From the NCBI GenBank assembly GCA_020086605.1, contig JACBWW010000096.1, positions 124,001 through 188,000 of the forward strand: 64,000 bases of DNA. The letters are read 5' to 3'. The notes under the pieces are model-generated. The model did not search any database, was not told where the DNA came from, and worked only from the letters and a program-made list of their open reading frames with translations. Made by a program: the position numbers and the translations under genes. Of the stretch, positions 24,932-39,380 are shown in pieces (position 1 is the first letter of the stretch; each line of letters opens with the position of its first letter). This DNA is from Lanius collurio (Eukaryota > Chordata > Aves > Passeriformes > Laniidae).

Positions 24932-26466
24932 ACCACTCATAACTTTGGATATTTTATGGACTGGTAGACCCATATTTTTTCTAGCAAAAAACTGGGAGTA
25001 GTTTCCACAACCTGGAGCTCCTTGGGGAAAATATAGACACCAATATTCAATTTTTCCATGGCCTGGGCTTGAACACATCTATAAAGTGCAACTGCCACAG
25101 ATCTCCAGGGTGTTGTTGAACCAGAACAACTCTCTGGAACAGCCATCCTCTTCCCCTCAGCTGAGGAAGAAACATCTCATATATGCACAGTCTCAGAGAG
25201 AACTGAAATGCTCATTAAAATGAGAGGGAAACACTTGAGTTTATCACTGTGGCCTGTCGCTGTCACCTGGCCAAAGCAAGCACCATGCCATGGTCCATGG
25301 TTTGCACAGGAACAGCATGCACTGCAAATGGGGAATATCCCTGGACACTGCATGGGGCTGGACTAAAAGAAAAAAACCAGGCTAAGCTGTGCCCAGAAGC
25401 GAAGGGGAAACAGGATGCAATACACAATAAAAATGTGTTTCTACATACAAATGTACTTCTTGGTGGCTACAGCTCGAGTTAGTGAGCTTCTGAACTGCCT
25501 CAAAGTAAGGTGCCACAAAGAATGCATCAGATATAATAAAGAACAGCAGTACAGTCACTACCAAAACTGGTTCTCCACTGGAAAATGCAGCACCACAAGA
25601 GGTGCAGAGGGATCTGATACCAGCCCAGCTGCACCAGGTGAACTCAGCAACAGAATGTAAGCACAGCGACGTGGTTATATCACACCAAGGACCTGTGCTG
25701 GTATTTCTGTACGGTCCTGCCCTTGGCTGCACATCTCAGTTGCTATTTCTGCCTCCTGACTGACCCACAGATACTTTTCAAGGCTTTTTGAAAGGCTTTT
25801 TTCTCACTAACACAGCAGTGCTGTGATTGACTGTGGGAAATTTCCAAGTTTTTTCCTATTTACTGAGTTGAATCTGATTTTACTGGCACATTGATTGCTG
25901 AAAAGAAGACAGAGAACTGTTTTATTCTCGTAATTAATAATGTGTAACCTTCATGATAAGGAAACCTTTTATCCTTCAGATACTGTACTATGCCATTACA
26001 AAGTGGATAATAATTGTCCAGCAGGACTAGCAAGAGTGCATCAGAATTCACAGTAACGATTTACAGGACCATTAATTGCCTAAATATTTGATCAGCCTCT
26101 ATCATTCATCTATTGCAATATTTATTTTAGATTTAAGTAGTTTTCCTATGCTCATTATCTCAGCAAATCATATTGGAAATAGTTCTTCAAATGAGATTTT
26201 ACAGCATAGAATAAAAAGTGACTCTTAAGTCTATAACCAGAAAGATAAAGCAGAAATTATTTTCCATTTTTCATTGCAAGGTGATGTTTTTGCTAATCAG
26301 ACCACCTGAATCAATGCACCATAAAAGATCATTTGGCACCAAGAATATACATCACAGATAAGCTTAATTACTTTTCAAAGGGGAAAGAAAACTGCTCTGT
26401 GAAATAGCAGACAAGCCTCATATTGACCTGACATGAACAGACAGAGCTGATTGCTACTGTTCTGCA

Positions 26467-26476
26467 NNNNNNNNNN
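26467..26476. other. Assembly gap, 10 N
   Basis: Ten unresolved bases follow TTCTGCA and precede GCTGCTCAAA. The round number suggests a placeholder rather than a measured gap, so the true distance across it is unknown. Confidence 0.99.
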
Positions 26477-29005
26477 GCTGCTCAAAAGCTTTCGAGGTAC
26501 TTTCTCCTTGAATAATGATGCCTCTCCTTTTACTTTGTTCTCTGTGGCTGGCACGCCATTTTAGATTTGATAAATCAAGCCCTAAAAATTTTATGATTAT
26601 TCCAGTTGTTTCAAGCCTCCTTTCCACATGCTGTTTTCCTGTCTTATGTTTTCACTCTTTTTCTTCCTTATGTCTCTGTACTTCATAAATGGGCTTTGTT
26701 TTACAGAGTTTTGCTAGTCTGGTTTTTATTCTGCCTCTTTATTTTTACCTTCTGCTTCTTTTATTCCTTTTGTTTTCCCTTTATCTACTTTCATGTCTCT
26801 ATACTGTTGCAGTATGCTGAATTACACAGTAGGAGTGAAGCCACCATGCATTCTAAGGAGGCTGTCTGAATTTAGAAGAGGAAGGTATCAGCCCTAACAC
26901 GGGCTTTTTTTTCTGTAGTAATAAGGTAATTACTCAATTGTGCTTTCAGTTTAATTACACTGAGTATTATTACATTAGCCTTACCTTTTATTAATCATCA
27001 CAAGATTTCTAAAATGGTGGCAACCCAAGACAATGATGGCCATGGCTTTCACACAATTTAAATACCTTGCAAACTGCTATTTGATCCCACTAGAGTGACA
27101 AACACATTAGGAGAAAATATAAAGGGAACTAACCAGTAAATAACTGCACGTTTTCTGGAACACTTGCATAAAATACATTTGAAAAGCACATAACCTGTCG
27201 TGGCCTATCTTCTCTGTCTCTTTCTCCTCATATTTTCACATGTTCTTTTTCCCTTTATTTCAATATTTATGTTGAAAATAGAAATCCATGGAAATACACT
27301 TTAACTACTAAAATACTCTAAAAACTATCTAGAATTTAGAGTGCATTATTTCAGATGTTAATCAAAGTTATTGTGGTATGACAAGGGAAGGAGAGGAAGC
27401 AATGAATTCAGGGCAACGCTGCAGGCACGAGACACAGACACAGCGACTGCACAGAGAGGGAAGATGCCCAGTCTCCTCCTCTACATAAGAATATGTCTGG
27501 TAGGCCTGTGCTAATGCTGAATTTCCTCTTTAGACCTTTAGATACTAGCACTTAAAAAACTGGTTTCCTAAACCCACGTCATTTCCAGAATTTGCAAAAG
27601 CCAAAAATTCCCTAATTGGCAACACAAACAGGAGCAAACCATTTCATGGCAGGTGTTTTAAGGAACCTTCATTCACTCTTGTTTTTCTCCCATATTTTTT
27701 TTTTCCCAGTCCCTCCTTTCCCTCGCAAATGTACTTCTGTTCTCAGCTGTCTGTTTTTACACATAAAAAACTTGTGTACATGGAACTGACTCCATGAGTA
27801 GAAGACTGAGTGGCAAACAATTCACTTCTGTCTGGCTGTGATTTCATACTTATAAATAAAGTGGCAGGGCTTTGTTCTGTTTTTTCTTTTTAATAACACC
27901 ATCTCAGTGGTACAATTGTACAATCCATATTTAATATACCAAATAGTGAAAAAAAATAGTTTACTAATCAGTTTATTGAACCATTTCCTTTTATTTCTTG
28001 ACTGAAGGTTCTTAACTCTTACCTCTTTTTCTAATGGTAATTATTTTGCTAATGCTATGAATCCATAGTCCCATTAGAGTGCAAAATAACTGTGGGAGGT
28101 AAAGTCCCAGTTCTCTCTTACACTTAATAACTTTTTTCAGTCTTTTCAGTTACTCTCAAAATGTTATGAAAATTGACAAGTTTCCTATTTCTGATGATAC
28201 TTATACTAGCAATCTAATTACTCCTTCCTGTTCTGTGACTGTTATGCAATTATATTATGCCATGAAAACAGCATGTTCTGTCAAATTGTTCTTTTTGTTT
28301 CTTCATGAAGTTTTAGTACATTAAAAAAGAGAGAAAAAATGTTCTCTGTAACAGAGGCACAGAAAAACTGACAGGGTTTTTTTTTTTTTTTTTATTTATA
28401 AAACTCTTACTAATTAATGAGACCTTCAATTTACTGGAAGATATCGAGTGTATGAAAATAAAATCTTACATCACAACACAATGAAATATTCTGTGCCAAT
28501 CAGATCAGATTTTTCTGATTGACTCAATCAGTCAGAATTCAATCAGAATTAAATGAAATGTCCTCTGTCAGAGTAAAAATGCACACTTGATTCTCATTCA
28601 TTCTCCTATCATATTTCTAGTATCCACGACTTTGTAAGGACTAAGGAGCTCAGTGATGCATTTTCAGCTGATCTTTTGCTCTGCTCTCCTAAATACCCCA
28701 TGTACAAGACATGATGTGTGATAATGGATGCCCTTCTGGCTGATGACACTGGGATTGTGTGAGATGACCAGCTGGTAACATCTCTTTCACTCTAGCTATA
28801 GGTCAGTTTCTTGTTTTAGCAAACCATAGCTAAAATGAGGGCCATTTTCCAGGATGAACTACATCTTTAGCCTAAGTAAGAATAGAAAGTTTCCTAAATA
28901 AAAGAAATGAGTTTGGTAAGAGAATATCTCTGTATAAAAACACCAGATGATGCAGTGTGGGTAACTTTCAAAATTAAACTGAATTCAACACTAGGAAACT
29001 ATTTC

Positions 29006-29110
29006 AAAAAAAAAAAAAAAACAAAACAAAAAAACCCCAAACCAACAACAAAAAAACAACCTAAAAAACCCAACCAAACAAAAAAAAAATACAAACCCTT
29101 GAAACAAAAA
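29006..29110. repeat. A/C-rich low-complexity tract
   Basis: A 16-base A run is followed by about 90 bases built of AAAC, AACC and A blocks. It is a simple repeat about 100 bases before a CR1 tail. Confidence 0.9.
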
Positions 29111-29199
29111 GGAAGCAACCTTCAGTGAAGAAAGATATGAATTATATTTTATATGAATATCTAACTGTCATTTTTGTTTGGGCAAACTCTTCAGGCTCA

Positions 29200-29345
29200 C
29201 CAAGTCTGACTCACCATTGGAGGTGTTCAAGAAATGAGTGGACATGATACTCAGTGCCATGGTCTGGTTGACAAGGTGGGGACTGGTCCAAGTTGGACTT
29301 GATGATCCTGAAGGTCTTTTCCAACCTAAATGATTCTGTAATGAT
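29200..29345 (+). mobile_element. CR1 LINE 3' tail
   Basis: The plus strand reads CATTGGAGGTGTTCAAGAAA, TCAGTGCCATGGTCTGGTTG, ACAAGGTGGGGACTGGTCCA, TTGGACTTGATGATCCTGAA and TCTTTTCCAACCTAAATGAT, ending in ATTCTGTAATGAT. This is a well-preserved bird CR1 3' end, better kept than the other copies here. It is truncated at its 5' end and non-coding. Confidence 0.96.
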
Positions 29346-30642
29346 GTTTTTGCCATTGTCCAGCCTCAGCAAACGCCACATTTGGCCTAAGATTATCCAT
29401 AAAATTTACTCAGTACATGATCCCTTTTCCTTGAGCCTAAGGCTCTTAAAGTAAGACATCACCAAAGCAACAGTGTAAGCCATGGAAATAAGGTGGAGCT
29501 GAGAATCAGGACTGTCGTGCTCGCAGATGAAACATGCAGCTGCCTCAGGTCATGGAGGATATTGGTCACAGCAATCTGCACTGGGCTATTACAAGCATTT
29601 ATCAAAAAAAAAAAAGAAAAGCAGCAGAGAAGGGCATCCTCAGATGTGATTAAAGAAAACACCAGAATTGCAGAACACCGAATGAACTGCTGTCCTCTAA
29701 AATCCTTCTGTGATGAGCCAGCCTTGATTCATTCCATGTCAGCAAAACCTGTCAAATGAATGACACACTTGGGCATGGAGCATTCATGCTTCACGCTGCC
29801 AAATGAAAGAAGATGAAAAGGTCCATCTCCATACATTCAACCCTTTCCCTAATGGTTTACTTAATGATAAGTATTATGCATTAAGTAGATGGGAGAATTG
29901 AAACAGAGGTGACATTTGATGCATATGTTAGCATCTCCTTGCTCTTTTGTATGAAGTGCTCCAAAAGGCAAGGAGAAAAAGAATGAATTCTTTTCATTTT
30001 TCCCTAAATTTAATTTCTATGTGAGAAATCTCTTTTCATACAAGTACTCTAAATGAACAGCTGATTTGCTTGGGAATACCATGACACTTCAAATGAAGAA
30101 TCTCACAATAACTTTCATAGCTTACCCTTCAGCAAGTCATTTGGATGCTTGGTCCTCAACTTAAAACCTTTTCCTAGGTATGATCCAAGACCTAGGAATT
30201 CATAACACTCCACTGATGCAAAAACTAGGGAAGACTTGCTACTGTCCTGTGTAACAGCACTGTTCTACTGCACTGAGAATTGCAAAGTATGGTCATGTGA
30301 ATTCCACGTATTTTTAACCACGCTGGCTCCTATTTTTGCTATTAATAATGGTTATAAGGAAAAAAGTGAGTATAGGGACTCATCATTTTCTTCTCAGCCT
30401 TTACAAAAATTCGGATAGCTACTGCATTTTGGCTGCTAAAATAATGAAAGGCATGTGCTCCTTTGTAGTGCTTCTTTTCACACAGATGAGGAGAGCTCAC
30501 CAGCCAAGCTGTTTATCAATTACCATTGCAGTTGGCTACTATTTAATGGCTCATTTCTCTGAGGCAGTAAGAAAGCAATTTTACACAAATACTTCCTACC
30601 TCAGATGCTTTCCCATGCAGAGTCCTGTCCTCAACACACCAG

Positions 30643-30670
30643 TCAATCAATCAATCAGTCAATCAATCAA
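30643..30670. repeat. (TCAA)n microsatellite, about 7 units
   Basis: TCAA units with two interrupting TCAG units, immediately followed by ATTTTCCC. It is a short tetranucleotide repeat. Confidence 0.9.
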
Positions 30671-31107
30671 ATTTTCCCTACAAAAGGCGAGTAAATCTTT
30701 AATATCTTGCCTGGTTTAACTCCTGCTGTGAAGTGCCTCACCTGTTCTTCCCAACAGGGCATAAAGGTACAAATCCTGTCTTTTTAGCTCCAGGCAGGCA
30801 GACCTAAAGGTGACTGCTGGACCCTTCAAGGAGGGCTTGGATAATGTCTCAAGGATTGTGCCTGTTCAGGGAGGGGACAAACAGCCTTTTGTTCTTGAAA
30901 ATTACAGTCAGATTGTGGAAAAACAATAAAAACCAATGCTTTTAACCTGTCCTGGAGCTAGCACAGAGTTTGCCAAATTTTCTTATGGATGCCAGGTATC
31001 CTAAAAGGACGCCTCAAAGATTTGAGATATAAATTTCAGAAGCAGTTTAACGAGGTACCTGTATCATGCTGATCTAGAATAAATTATTTTTCACTCTCCT
31101 GTTAGTC

Positions 31108-31250
31108 AGTCTCCCTCACTGGAGATATTCAAGGACTCTCTAGACACAATCCTGTGAAACAACATGCTCTGGGATGATCCTGCTTGATGAAAGAAGTTGA
31201 AGACATGTTCTGATCCCTTTTAACCTGACCCATTCTGTGATTCTGGGGAC
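31108..31250 (+). mobile_element. CR1 LINE 3' tail, diverged
   Basis: The plus strand reads TCCCTCACTGGAGATATTCA, TCTAGACACAATCCTGTGAA, CAACATGCTCTGGGATGATC and CCTGCTTGATGAAAGAAGTT, ending TTTTAACCTGACCC and ATTCTGTGATTCTGGGG. This follows the bird CR1 3' consensus with many substitutions. No coding capacity remains. Confidence 0.88.
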
Positions 31251-33680
31251 TTCGAGAAGTAGATAAAAAGGGCTAAGGTATTGACAGACCTATATTTGAA
31301 AAGAAGGGAGGGAGTTCTTTTTGCATCTGCAATTAATACTAGGCTGTGTCAGTGCTTACTAAGATGGTAGAAGACCTAGATTCACATGTAATCCTACTGG
31401 ATTTTTTTTTCCTCTGTAAAACTGTAAGTCTATCCAAGTTTTGGATACCCAGATGTCAAAAGCACACTTAATTTCGGTACAAAGGATAAATGATGGTGCA
31501 GAGTACTAAAATAATGGAGGAAAAAGTATAAAATATTACTACTTTATCTGTATTTAAAAGCAAAAAGTCCATTATGACAGTGGCTGCTATATTTTAAAGT
31601 CATATTGAGTCACGCAGATTTTAGTAATGCTTAACATAAAATTTTTTAAATTCATCACAAAAATTAAAGTAATTCTTCCTGAGTGCTTCAGTGATCCATA
31701 TTTTCAACTGAAGTACATTAGAACCATTCAGAAAATGGAAAGAATGAAGCTTTGGAAAAGCCTATGGAATAGTCTTCCCTTTTAATCTCAGTCAGCTGGG
31801 AAGCAGGTGTTTTAAAAGCTGTTTAATGGCAGAGGATAAGGTCCAAGCCAGCTGTGCCAGTTTTTCTAAGCACATCATGCAAACATTTACTCATATGGAT
31901 GATATCTTATTATCACTGTAAGAACATTAAAATGGGCACATAAACTTGAAATATTAAAGTTCTAGGAAAAGCCCTACCCCAGGATGATAACTGAGTCACA
32001 AAATCCTTCAGAGCCTCAGGGCAATAGTCTTATGTCACTGTTAAATGTCTACTTCTAGTGCATGTTAATCTTGAAAGTGACAACAGTAACCACATTTATG
32101 AAAAAATAACTCAATAAAGGTGGAACAAACTATAAACAACATTCAGTAAAGCTAAGCATTATTATAACAACAAATTAAAGTTTGAGTTGTAAACTTCTCA
32201 GATATTCTGTCTGAGCTACATTACTTTCTTTTATCTACATGAGTAATCTTTAGTAAAAAACCTTAAGGAAATGCACATTGTAAGAAAATAAAATGGTCCA
32301 TATAATTATGAAGCTTTTATTCACTTAAAATGTTAATGAATATAAAAATATTATCCTGTTTATATGACTTAGTGGAAAATAGAACAGTGACTCATTCAGT
32401 AGACAAGCAAAGCTTTATCACCTGTACACTGGTGGTACAAAATGTGAACGAGTGTTTTGTAAGGGGAAATGGAGAAGAGTATAAGATGAAGCTCCTTTTG
32501 ATGTTTCTGAAAAAAGAATTCAGAGGCAAAAAATGCATAATCTTGACTATGTTCTGTCCTTATTTGAGCTGATGATTCGGAGAAATTCAGAATTCAAGAA
32601 CTAAAACAGAAAATGGGCCAGGATTTTATAAACCAAGTTCTCAGGGCTAGGGTGTTAACATGTAATCCTATTGATTTTGGTGGATACAACTTCCCTTGGA
32701 ACTACCCAATGAGCTATCCAAAGACTTATTTAAAATTATAATTTAACTACAAAATTTTGAAGTGCCTATAGGGTCATTTGGGCCTCCTCATTTTCTAAAA
32801 AAACCTCAACTCTTGACTTCTACAAAATGTGTTAAAAATATTGACATTATTTAAATTAATAAAATGAATACACTATAAAATAAATTTTAAAAATATGTTT
32901 TTTTAAAAACCCATAAAACTATTTAAAGTTAATATCTAATGTGACCTGTAGAGTTTATTTAATAGCTGTTGATACCAACGACAAAGACTTCAAAATGGCA
33001 ATAAAATAAAAGGCAAAAAGGGTTTTGGCATTCAAATTACTGCTGTCCATGGCAGAAGAGAAAAATATTGTGATAAAATAATTCATAACCTCAGGAAAAA
33101 ACTTGAACTGAGTCCTACAGTGTGGCATAAAACTTAAGCAATACTCTGAATTCTCAATTTCAATCCACTTTCAAATTTGAGATAATTCTTCATCTATGAG
33201 TCTTGTCATGGTCAAGAACAAACTATTGTGGGATTTGTGGGATTTCCTTTTCATGAATGGTTGATAGAATGGAAAGATGCCAGCAAGAACATCAGTAAAG
33301 AAAACAAATTCTAAACACTCCTAATATGCATCAGGCTGCAAATATGACAGTAAATCAGATATTTAAAATGTAGCCCAAGGCATGAAGTTTTCATCATCAC
33401 ATATTTAAATATAATCAAATGTTACTGTCAATCAGTTGAAGAGTATTGTGAAGTTCAGTTAATGAGAAAGGTGAGTCTCTCTAAACCACTCAGGAAAGAA
33501 ACTCTTTCTGTGATTAAAACTTCCAGAGAAAGAAATCCTTTGTAGTTGCAGCTTTTACTTGCAGAGTTTAACAAGATCACAATCTACTTATGGCAACATT
33601 TAACAGTTTCTTTTTTAATTATAATTTTATCAGAGATGGTACTTTTCATTGTGGCAGCACATAAAACAACATACAATGGG

Positions 33681-33722
33681 AAAAACAAAAAAAAAACAAC
33701 AAACAAAACAAACCACAAACCT
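33681..33722. repeat. A/C-rich low-complexity tract
   Basis: AAAAACAAAAAAAAAACAAC and similar sequence of only A and C. It is simple sequence. Confidence 0.85.
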
Positions 33723-36700
33723 GAAAAGGACCCACAGATAATAATGAGGTGAGTGGGTTTATCAGAAGTTCAATAAATGTCTTTTGCAGTAGCAAATACT
33801 GGTTTATGCACAGGACATTTTAGGATCTCCAACTAGACCATGTTACTCTTTAAGCCAAATCTGAGACCATAATCCTCTTTAATTAATTTGAAATAACTGT
33901 AGTAGAAACAATTCCTTTAGGTCTGCTGGCACTGGAAAACCAAACATTGAAACTGTTGAAGGAGAAAACTTTTTCTAAAAGCCTGCTCTACTTCATTCCT
34001 TTTTCAATGAGAATTTGCATACTTTTAATGTCAGATACTGCTCTGTCATCCACGCTGATGCAACGCAGAATTAATGCTGTCCCTTCCTGTGCCTGGCTGC
34101 CCTGTGTATCCAAAGCTTCTCAATTCCTTTATGTTATTCAAAGTCCTCTTAAAATTCAAATCTGTAACATTTCTTACCTGATGAAGAAGGGAATTTGTCA
34201 GCATAAGAAGGGAACACACAACATGTGTTTGAGTTTGTGGAACTGTCATCTCCTATAGATTAACTTTCTAAAATGAATGAATTCATTCATGAATGAATCC
34301 CATAAACAGCAGCTGAAAATACCAGGTATTTGAACCCTGAGATCTTGGAAGTGACTGAAGTTTAATCAGTTCCTGACCACGGACACAGCTATATTACACC
34401 ATGTCATACTCATCCTCTGGTTTAGAGGAAGGATGGAAAGTTGTCACCAGAACTCTTTAGAACACGTATATAGAATTTTTACAAAGAGTAGCACTTTGGT
34501 AAAAGTTTCAGAACTACAAGCAGTCACAGACTGCAACCCTGAAAATTTAAACTTCAGGAACTGGCCTGAGGCTGGCAATTGTTGCTACCACAGTTTTGAC
34601 TGAATGAGCTATCATTTGACCCTAAAGCACCTGTCCAGCCAAAACATATCACAGAACAGATGACAACAGCTATTTCAGCACTGTTTGTAGAGACAAGAAC
34701 ACACCAAGAGTCAATAGTGAAAGTAATAAAAAAGGATAAACTTTCCATTACAAATAAAAAACCAGAAAAACCTTTCTGATACTGTTTGTACAAGAAATTC
34801 TGTATAATGCCAAAGCTTAGAAGTGGAAGGGGAAAAATAAACTCCACACATTATGACTGGTCAAAAGAAGAAAGGCTGTCAAGATAACCCCCAGAAACAG
34901 CCTTCAGGAAAATAAGCACATCTTTGTTTGTGTTAATACTTTTGCCACTGTATTTACAGTTTCTTTGAGCATTTCTTATCTCAAGTTATTACCCACCTCA
35001 AAAGCATGAGAGGAAAAAAAAAACTGCCTAGGAAACCAGCTGCTAAAGAGCTCTTTCAAAAGTACATCTGAAATTATATAACAAGCACTACTCCTCTCCT
35101 CCCGCCCTTTATCATTATTTAATGATGCATTGTTGGAATTGAGTGCTCAGTGCAAACTTAATGTGAAAGCCTTTGAACCTGACTACATGAAAATTCTAGA
35201 TTTTTAATTTTAGAATTAAGAAGTACCAAAGAGCTTGAGGTTTAAGCTGTGGTTTGGTATTTCAGTGATGACATGAAGAATTTGTGAAGAATGCTATTTT
35301 TTTTTTTCTAAGCAGTGGTTTAATTGCACTGGTTACTGAGCAAACAAAAAGATTACTCCCCACTGTGTTTAAAGCAATACTGCATTTTTAGTGTAACTCC
35401 CACTGTAGTTCTATGTTAACTGCCAGACAACAGAGCAGCCTGATTGCTTCTAGCCCTAATATGTTGCAGGATTCCATTATATCAATCAATTAACAAGAAT
35501 GGGATTTAACATATGTCAAACAGGGCTAACTATGTCCAAGTTCATCTCTCTACTGCTACTGCAGCTGGAAAAGGAGCCACAGTTGCACGGATGCTGCAGG
35601 ACTGGCCCCCTCTGACATCAGCTGCCACGCTAAGCTTCAGGTGCTACCTGCCTTCTTTTTTTAACCTTGTCCTCATTGCATTTGTTAATGACCCCCAGAC
35701 TTTTATCGGCACTGCAATTCAGGTTTATTTAACCTTCACATTTTGGCCCCAGGCATAAAGTTTTGAGTGAATCCTACAGCAGAAAGGAAGCAGCAGCTTG
35801 CTGTCACTCTGTCCCTCAGCACAGCACTGTTTGTTCCATACATATGGCGGTAAGAGGGCAAACAGGAAGACCTTGGGCTTGCCTTGGATTTTAGGGACAC
35901 TGCCCCATCATAAGTAGTGGGGGGACACTAATAAGGACATTGAGGACTGGGTAGGTAAATCACAGTCCAGACATGACCTGCTCCCGGCTCCCAAACACGT
36001 GGAACACACAAAATTTCATTGGCTCCCTTGTCTGGACAGCACTGAGCTGCCTTGATGCAAGGTGGAGGTCAAGACAATGATATCTAGTCTTGAACCAACT
36101 ATTCCTAAAACCCTAAATATATTTACCCAAAGCAGAGCACTGGATCAACAGATTTTGTATCTGCATGTACAGCTTGCAAGTAAACAAACAAGAAAACGCC
36201 CTAGACCACTGCCTTTCCACTTTTTATCCTGCTGGAAGTGTTTTTGCAAAACACCACAAATAATAATCCCTAAATACAAAAATATATGCCTTCAGCATTC
36301 AGCTACTGATGAATTTGTTGCCATCAAACAGCAGGTTAGCCTATAACCACCTTACTTGCATGTGACTTGAAAATGTTTTTTTACCTTGGGAAAGTACTTG
36401 CCTATAGACAGATCTACAGTGCCTTTGGAAAAGGAAACACGGGTCCAATGTACATATATATTTACAAAGAAGAAAAATCTCTGATGTGCAGCAGCTGTGA
36501 CCTTTAACACCTGCTGCAAAATCATGGGAAGCATTTCAATTAACAACTTTATCAAACTGCTGCATTAAAATTGCTACAAATTATTTACTCAATTTCATTA
36601 ACAAAAGAGAATTTCTGTGACACAGCCAAAACACCTCTGAGAAAAAGACAGCATGCTGTGTCTGGTCATGGGGCAATTGAGCTCATTTAACACAGGAGGG

Positions 36701-39380
36701 GAGAACAGTGGAAAGTAATTGAAAAGTGCCATGAACGAGCCTGGAAACCTCACTGACAGAAAGTGATCACATTTCAAAAAGGTTGTGATAGAGAAACTGT
36801 CATTAAGAAATTCCTCAGCAGCATCAGGACACTTTAGGAGGCAGGAGCCTGGAATCAGAATCCCAAAAAAGGAACTTTAAACACAGTATATATATATGGG
36901 GTCTTGTTTATTTTTATTTTTTTTTCATTCTTTTATTTACAGATATATTGTGGATTTTTTCCTACAGCTACTGGTCAACTAACTCTGGAAGAACCTACAC
37001 TGCTGTCAAGCACTGTGAGGTCACTCCTACACATCTGATTACTCCCTGACTTGATTCATAGGAGGGTTGCAAGACACATACTGAAAGCTCCTGTGAACAA
37101 TTCATCCATTTCAAACAGATGCCTGTAACAAAATGCTCTTGGACTCTGGATACTGGAAACAGCTAACTAAGTTTTATGGTAATAGCATGACTTCCAGAAT
37201 TCCAGTTCTCCACTTTAAATATTGGGTCTTGTTGTTATTGTTCAGAATAAGTCAGCAATTGAAACACTGGCAATAATTTTATATATGCTGTTGCTAAGGG
37301 AAAGACTGAGAAGGAAACTCATAAATTCACAAGGACAAAAGCTTACTTGTAAACCCTCATATGTGAAATAAAGAACTTATCCTTTCTGAAACCACAGAAA
37401 CCCTGAAATACAGAGGAAAACCCATATTATTACATTTGCTATGAGTTATCCAATATATTTACACACTTTCCACTTGAAAAACACAGAGCAGTCTCCAAGC
37501 CAGCTGCTAGGAAATTAACAATTACTACTTGCTCCGGTTGTTACATGATACCTAAACCCACATCTTTAATTTAGAGTCACTCTACACTAACAAAGATGAA
37601 GATACCCTGCCCTCAAAGGAGTAATAAGTATATGAGGCAAAGCAGAGATAGGAGGGACATTTAAATGCACAGGCATTATCGAGAAGCTGAAAAAGATTGA
37701 TGGCCATATTTGCAAAAGTACTTATTTAACAAAACAAAAACCACACCTGACCATCTCCCTAGACTTCTAGAGAGGCAAGAGTTCCTCACTCTCTGTCAAA
37801 TCCCCATCCCCAAGCTAAAAAACATACAAAAAAAAGCTTATGAAAAATCCTGAACATTCATATTTTCTAGACCACAATTTTATGAGGAGCAGATGCAAAG
37901 AGCACTTGTTACTGTAAACAGACAATATTTTTCTTAAAGAAGTGATCAAAGCCCTCAAAACCTTTTATCTGATGGTCAAGGATATTTTCTTTGTAATTAG
38001 AAACATAAACTTGGAAACTTTTAGATGGAAGATGGCACTGAATATTTAGTCATCAAAGTAGGATTTCTTTTAATGCTTATTCATGTTTGAACCAGGGAAA
38101 TACCAAAAAAATAAGGCTAAACATTATTGCTTTCCTTAAAACAAAACAAAAAAAAAGGGAGACATGAATACTTCCATCCATCCTAATATGGATGATAGTC
38201 CATCTTATTTACCAAAGGCTACATAAGAAAACTTTGACTAAAGAACTTCAAACTGCATTTCATTAATCCTAACCCAGTACTTTAAGCATAAAAATAATTT
38301 GTCTGTAATTACCACTTTCCCCTCAGCCAGTTTCTGCCCTCAATGTCTTACTGAGAAGTCATTATGGTACTGATACCTAAAATACTACAGAGTGATTTGA
38401 AATTTTTTTTTTCTTTTTAAAAGTGTTCTTTTAGAGTCTTCTGAGCTTCTTTGAAGCCATCTATTTTCCTTCTGTGTTCCTCATTTCCTTTCCCAGTTAT
38501 GGCTTCTGACTCCCTCTTCTCTTTGAAATCCCCACCTTCTTCTACAGAAAGAAGCAGCATAAAGCAGCAGAGCAGTGAATTCTCACCTCCTGATGTTATT
38601 TGTGGACCATTTGGACTCCCACTACTCAAAATCTTGAGTCCTACAGAAATCTTTAGTGAAACTGCGCAGAAGGGAAGAGAGTAACAAGGAGTACAGAGAC
38701 TTCCAGAGGCTGTAAGAAGTGAGGTTAAGAAGAAAATCTTTAAAATGGGTTAAATGGAGTTTGGTCAGAACTAAACTTTATCCATTAAGTGATGAGTCAG
38801 AAAAACTTGAGAATGCCAAGAGTCTAATTGCAGGTCTGTGCACTTGAACTTACATTACTTAGGACTAGAACATTAGGGTGGGAATTGGTAGTCCTCATGA
38901 AGTATCCTATCAGTCCCACCAAACACGGCCTTCCAAAAGCACTTGATTATATTTAAAAGATTATAGAATGAGCCTATCCCTGGCACAAGGCAGTGAAGCA
39001 AGCAGTTCACTCGCATGGTTCAATTTGACAGCACTGCTTTCCTTCTGAGTTGTTTAGAATGAACAGCTTCAAGTTTGCAGCACGACTTTGTTGAGATGGG
39101 ACCCCAAGAATTCTGTTGCTGGTGTGCTGTGAGAGTGTCACTGTAAATGGTGCCAGTGGGCAAAGCCCTTTGGGGACCTGTGACACACCACATTCACCAG
39201 AATAACCTGGTGAGACAGGAGAGCTCTCATAGTTCTGGAGGGAGACAGGTTTAATGGTCAGAGGTTCTATAATACCCTTTAATCATCAACATCAGAATCA
39301 TTGATTCAGATCTATTCAGAAGAAGAAGCTTTGGGGGGGTTTCTTTAGAAAGAGCAAGGAAAATAGAGTAAGCAAAGCAC

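Larger units (their letters stand above)
24932..29199. other. Intron stretch with assembly gap
   Basis: Intron with no recognised gene. ORFs in 25249-25732 overlap on both strands and look like chance frames. The stretch contains the N gap at 26467-26476, a 17-base T run at 28377-28393 and an A-rich tract starting at 29006. Confidence 0.6.

Noticed and set aside
25249..25732. Cluster of overlapping ORFs on both strands as a gene
   Set aside because: Three frames on two strands cover the same bases without a known motif or splice pattern; this is expected by chance in a less AT-rich patch.
30643..30670. Short regular repeats as a CRISPR array
   Set aside because: They are plain tetranucleotide microsatellite units without spacers, in a vertebrate intron.
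30336..30719. 127-codon plus ORF, the longest single frame
   Set aside because: It overlaps another ORF and reads through the (TCAA)n repeat (the INQSISQSI part), with no known motif.
34272..34299. Self-complementary ATTCATTC/GAATGAAT block as a regulatory hairpin
   Set aside because: It is explained by short ATGA/TCAT simple-repeat units; no other sign of function.
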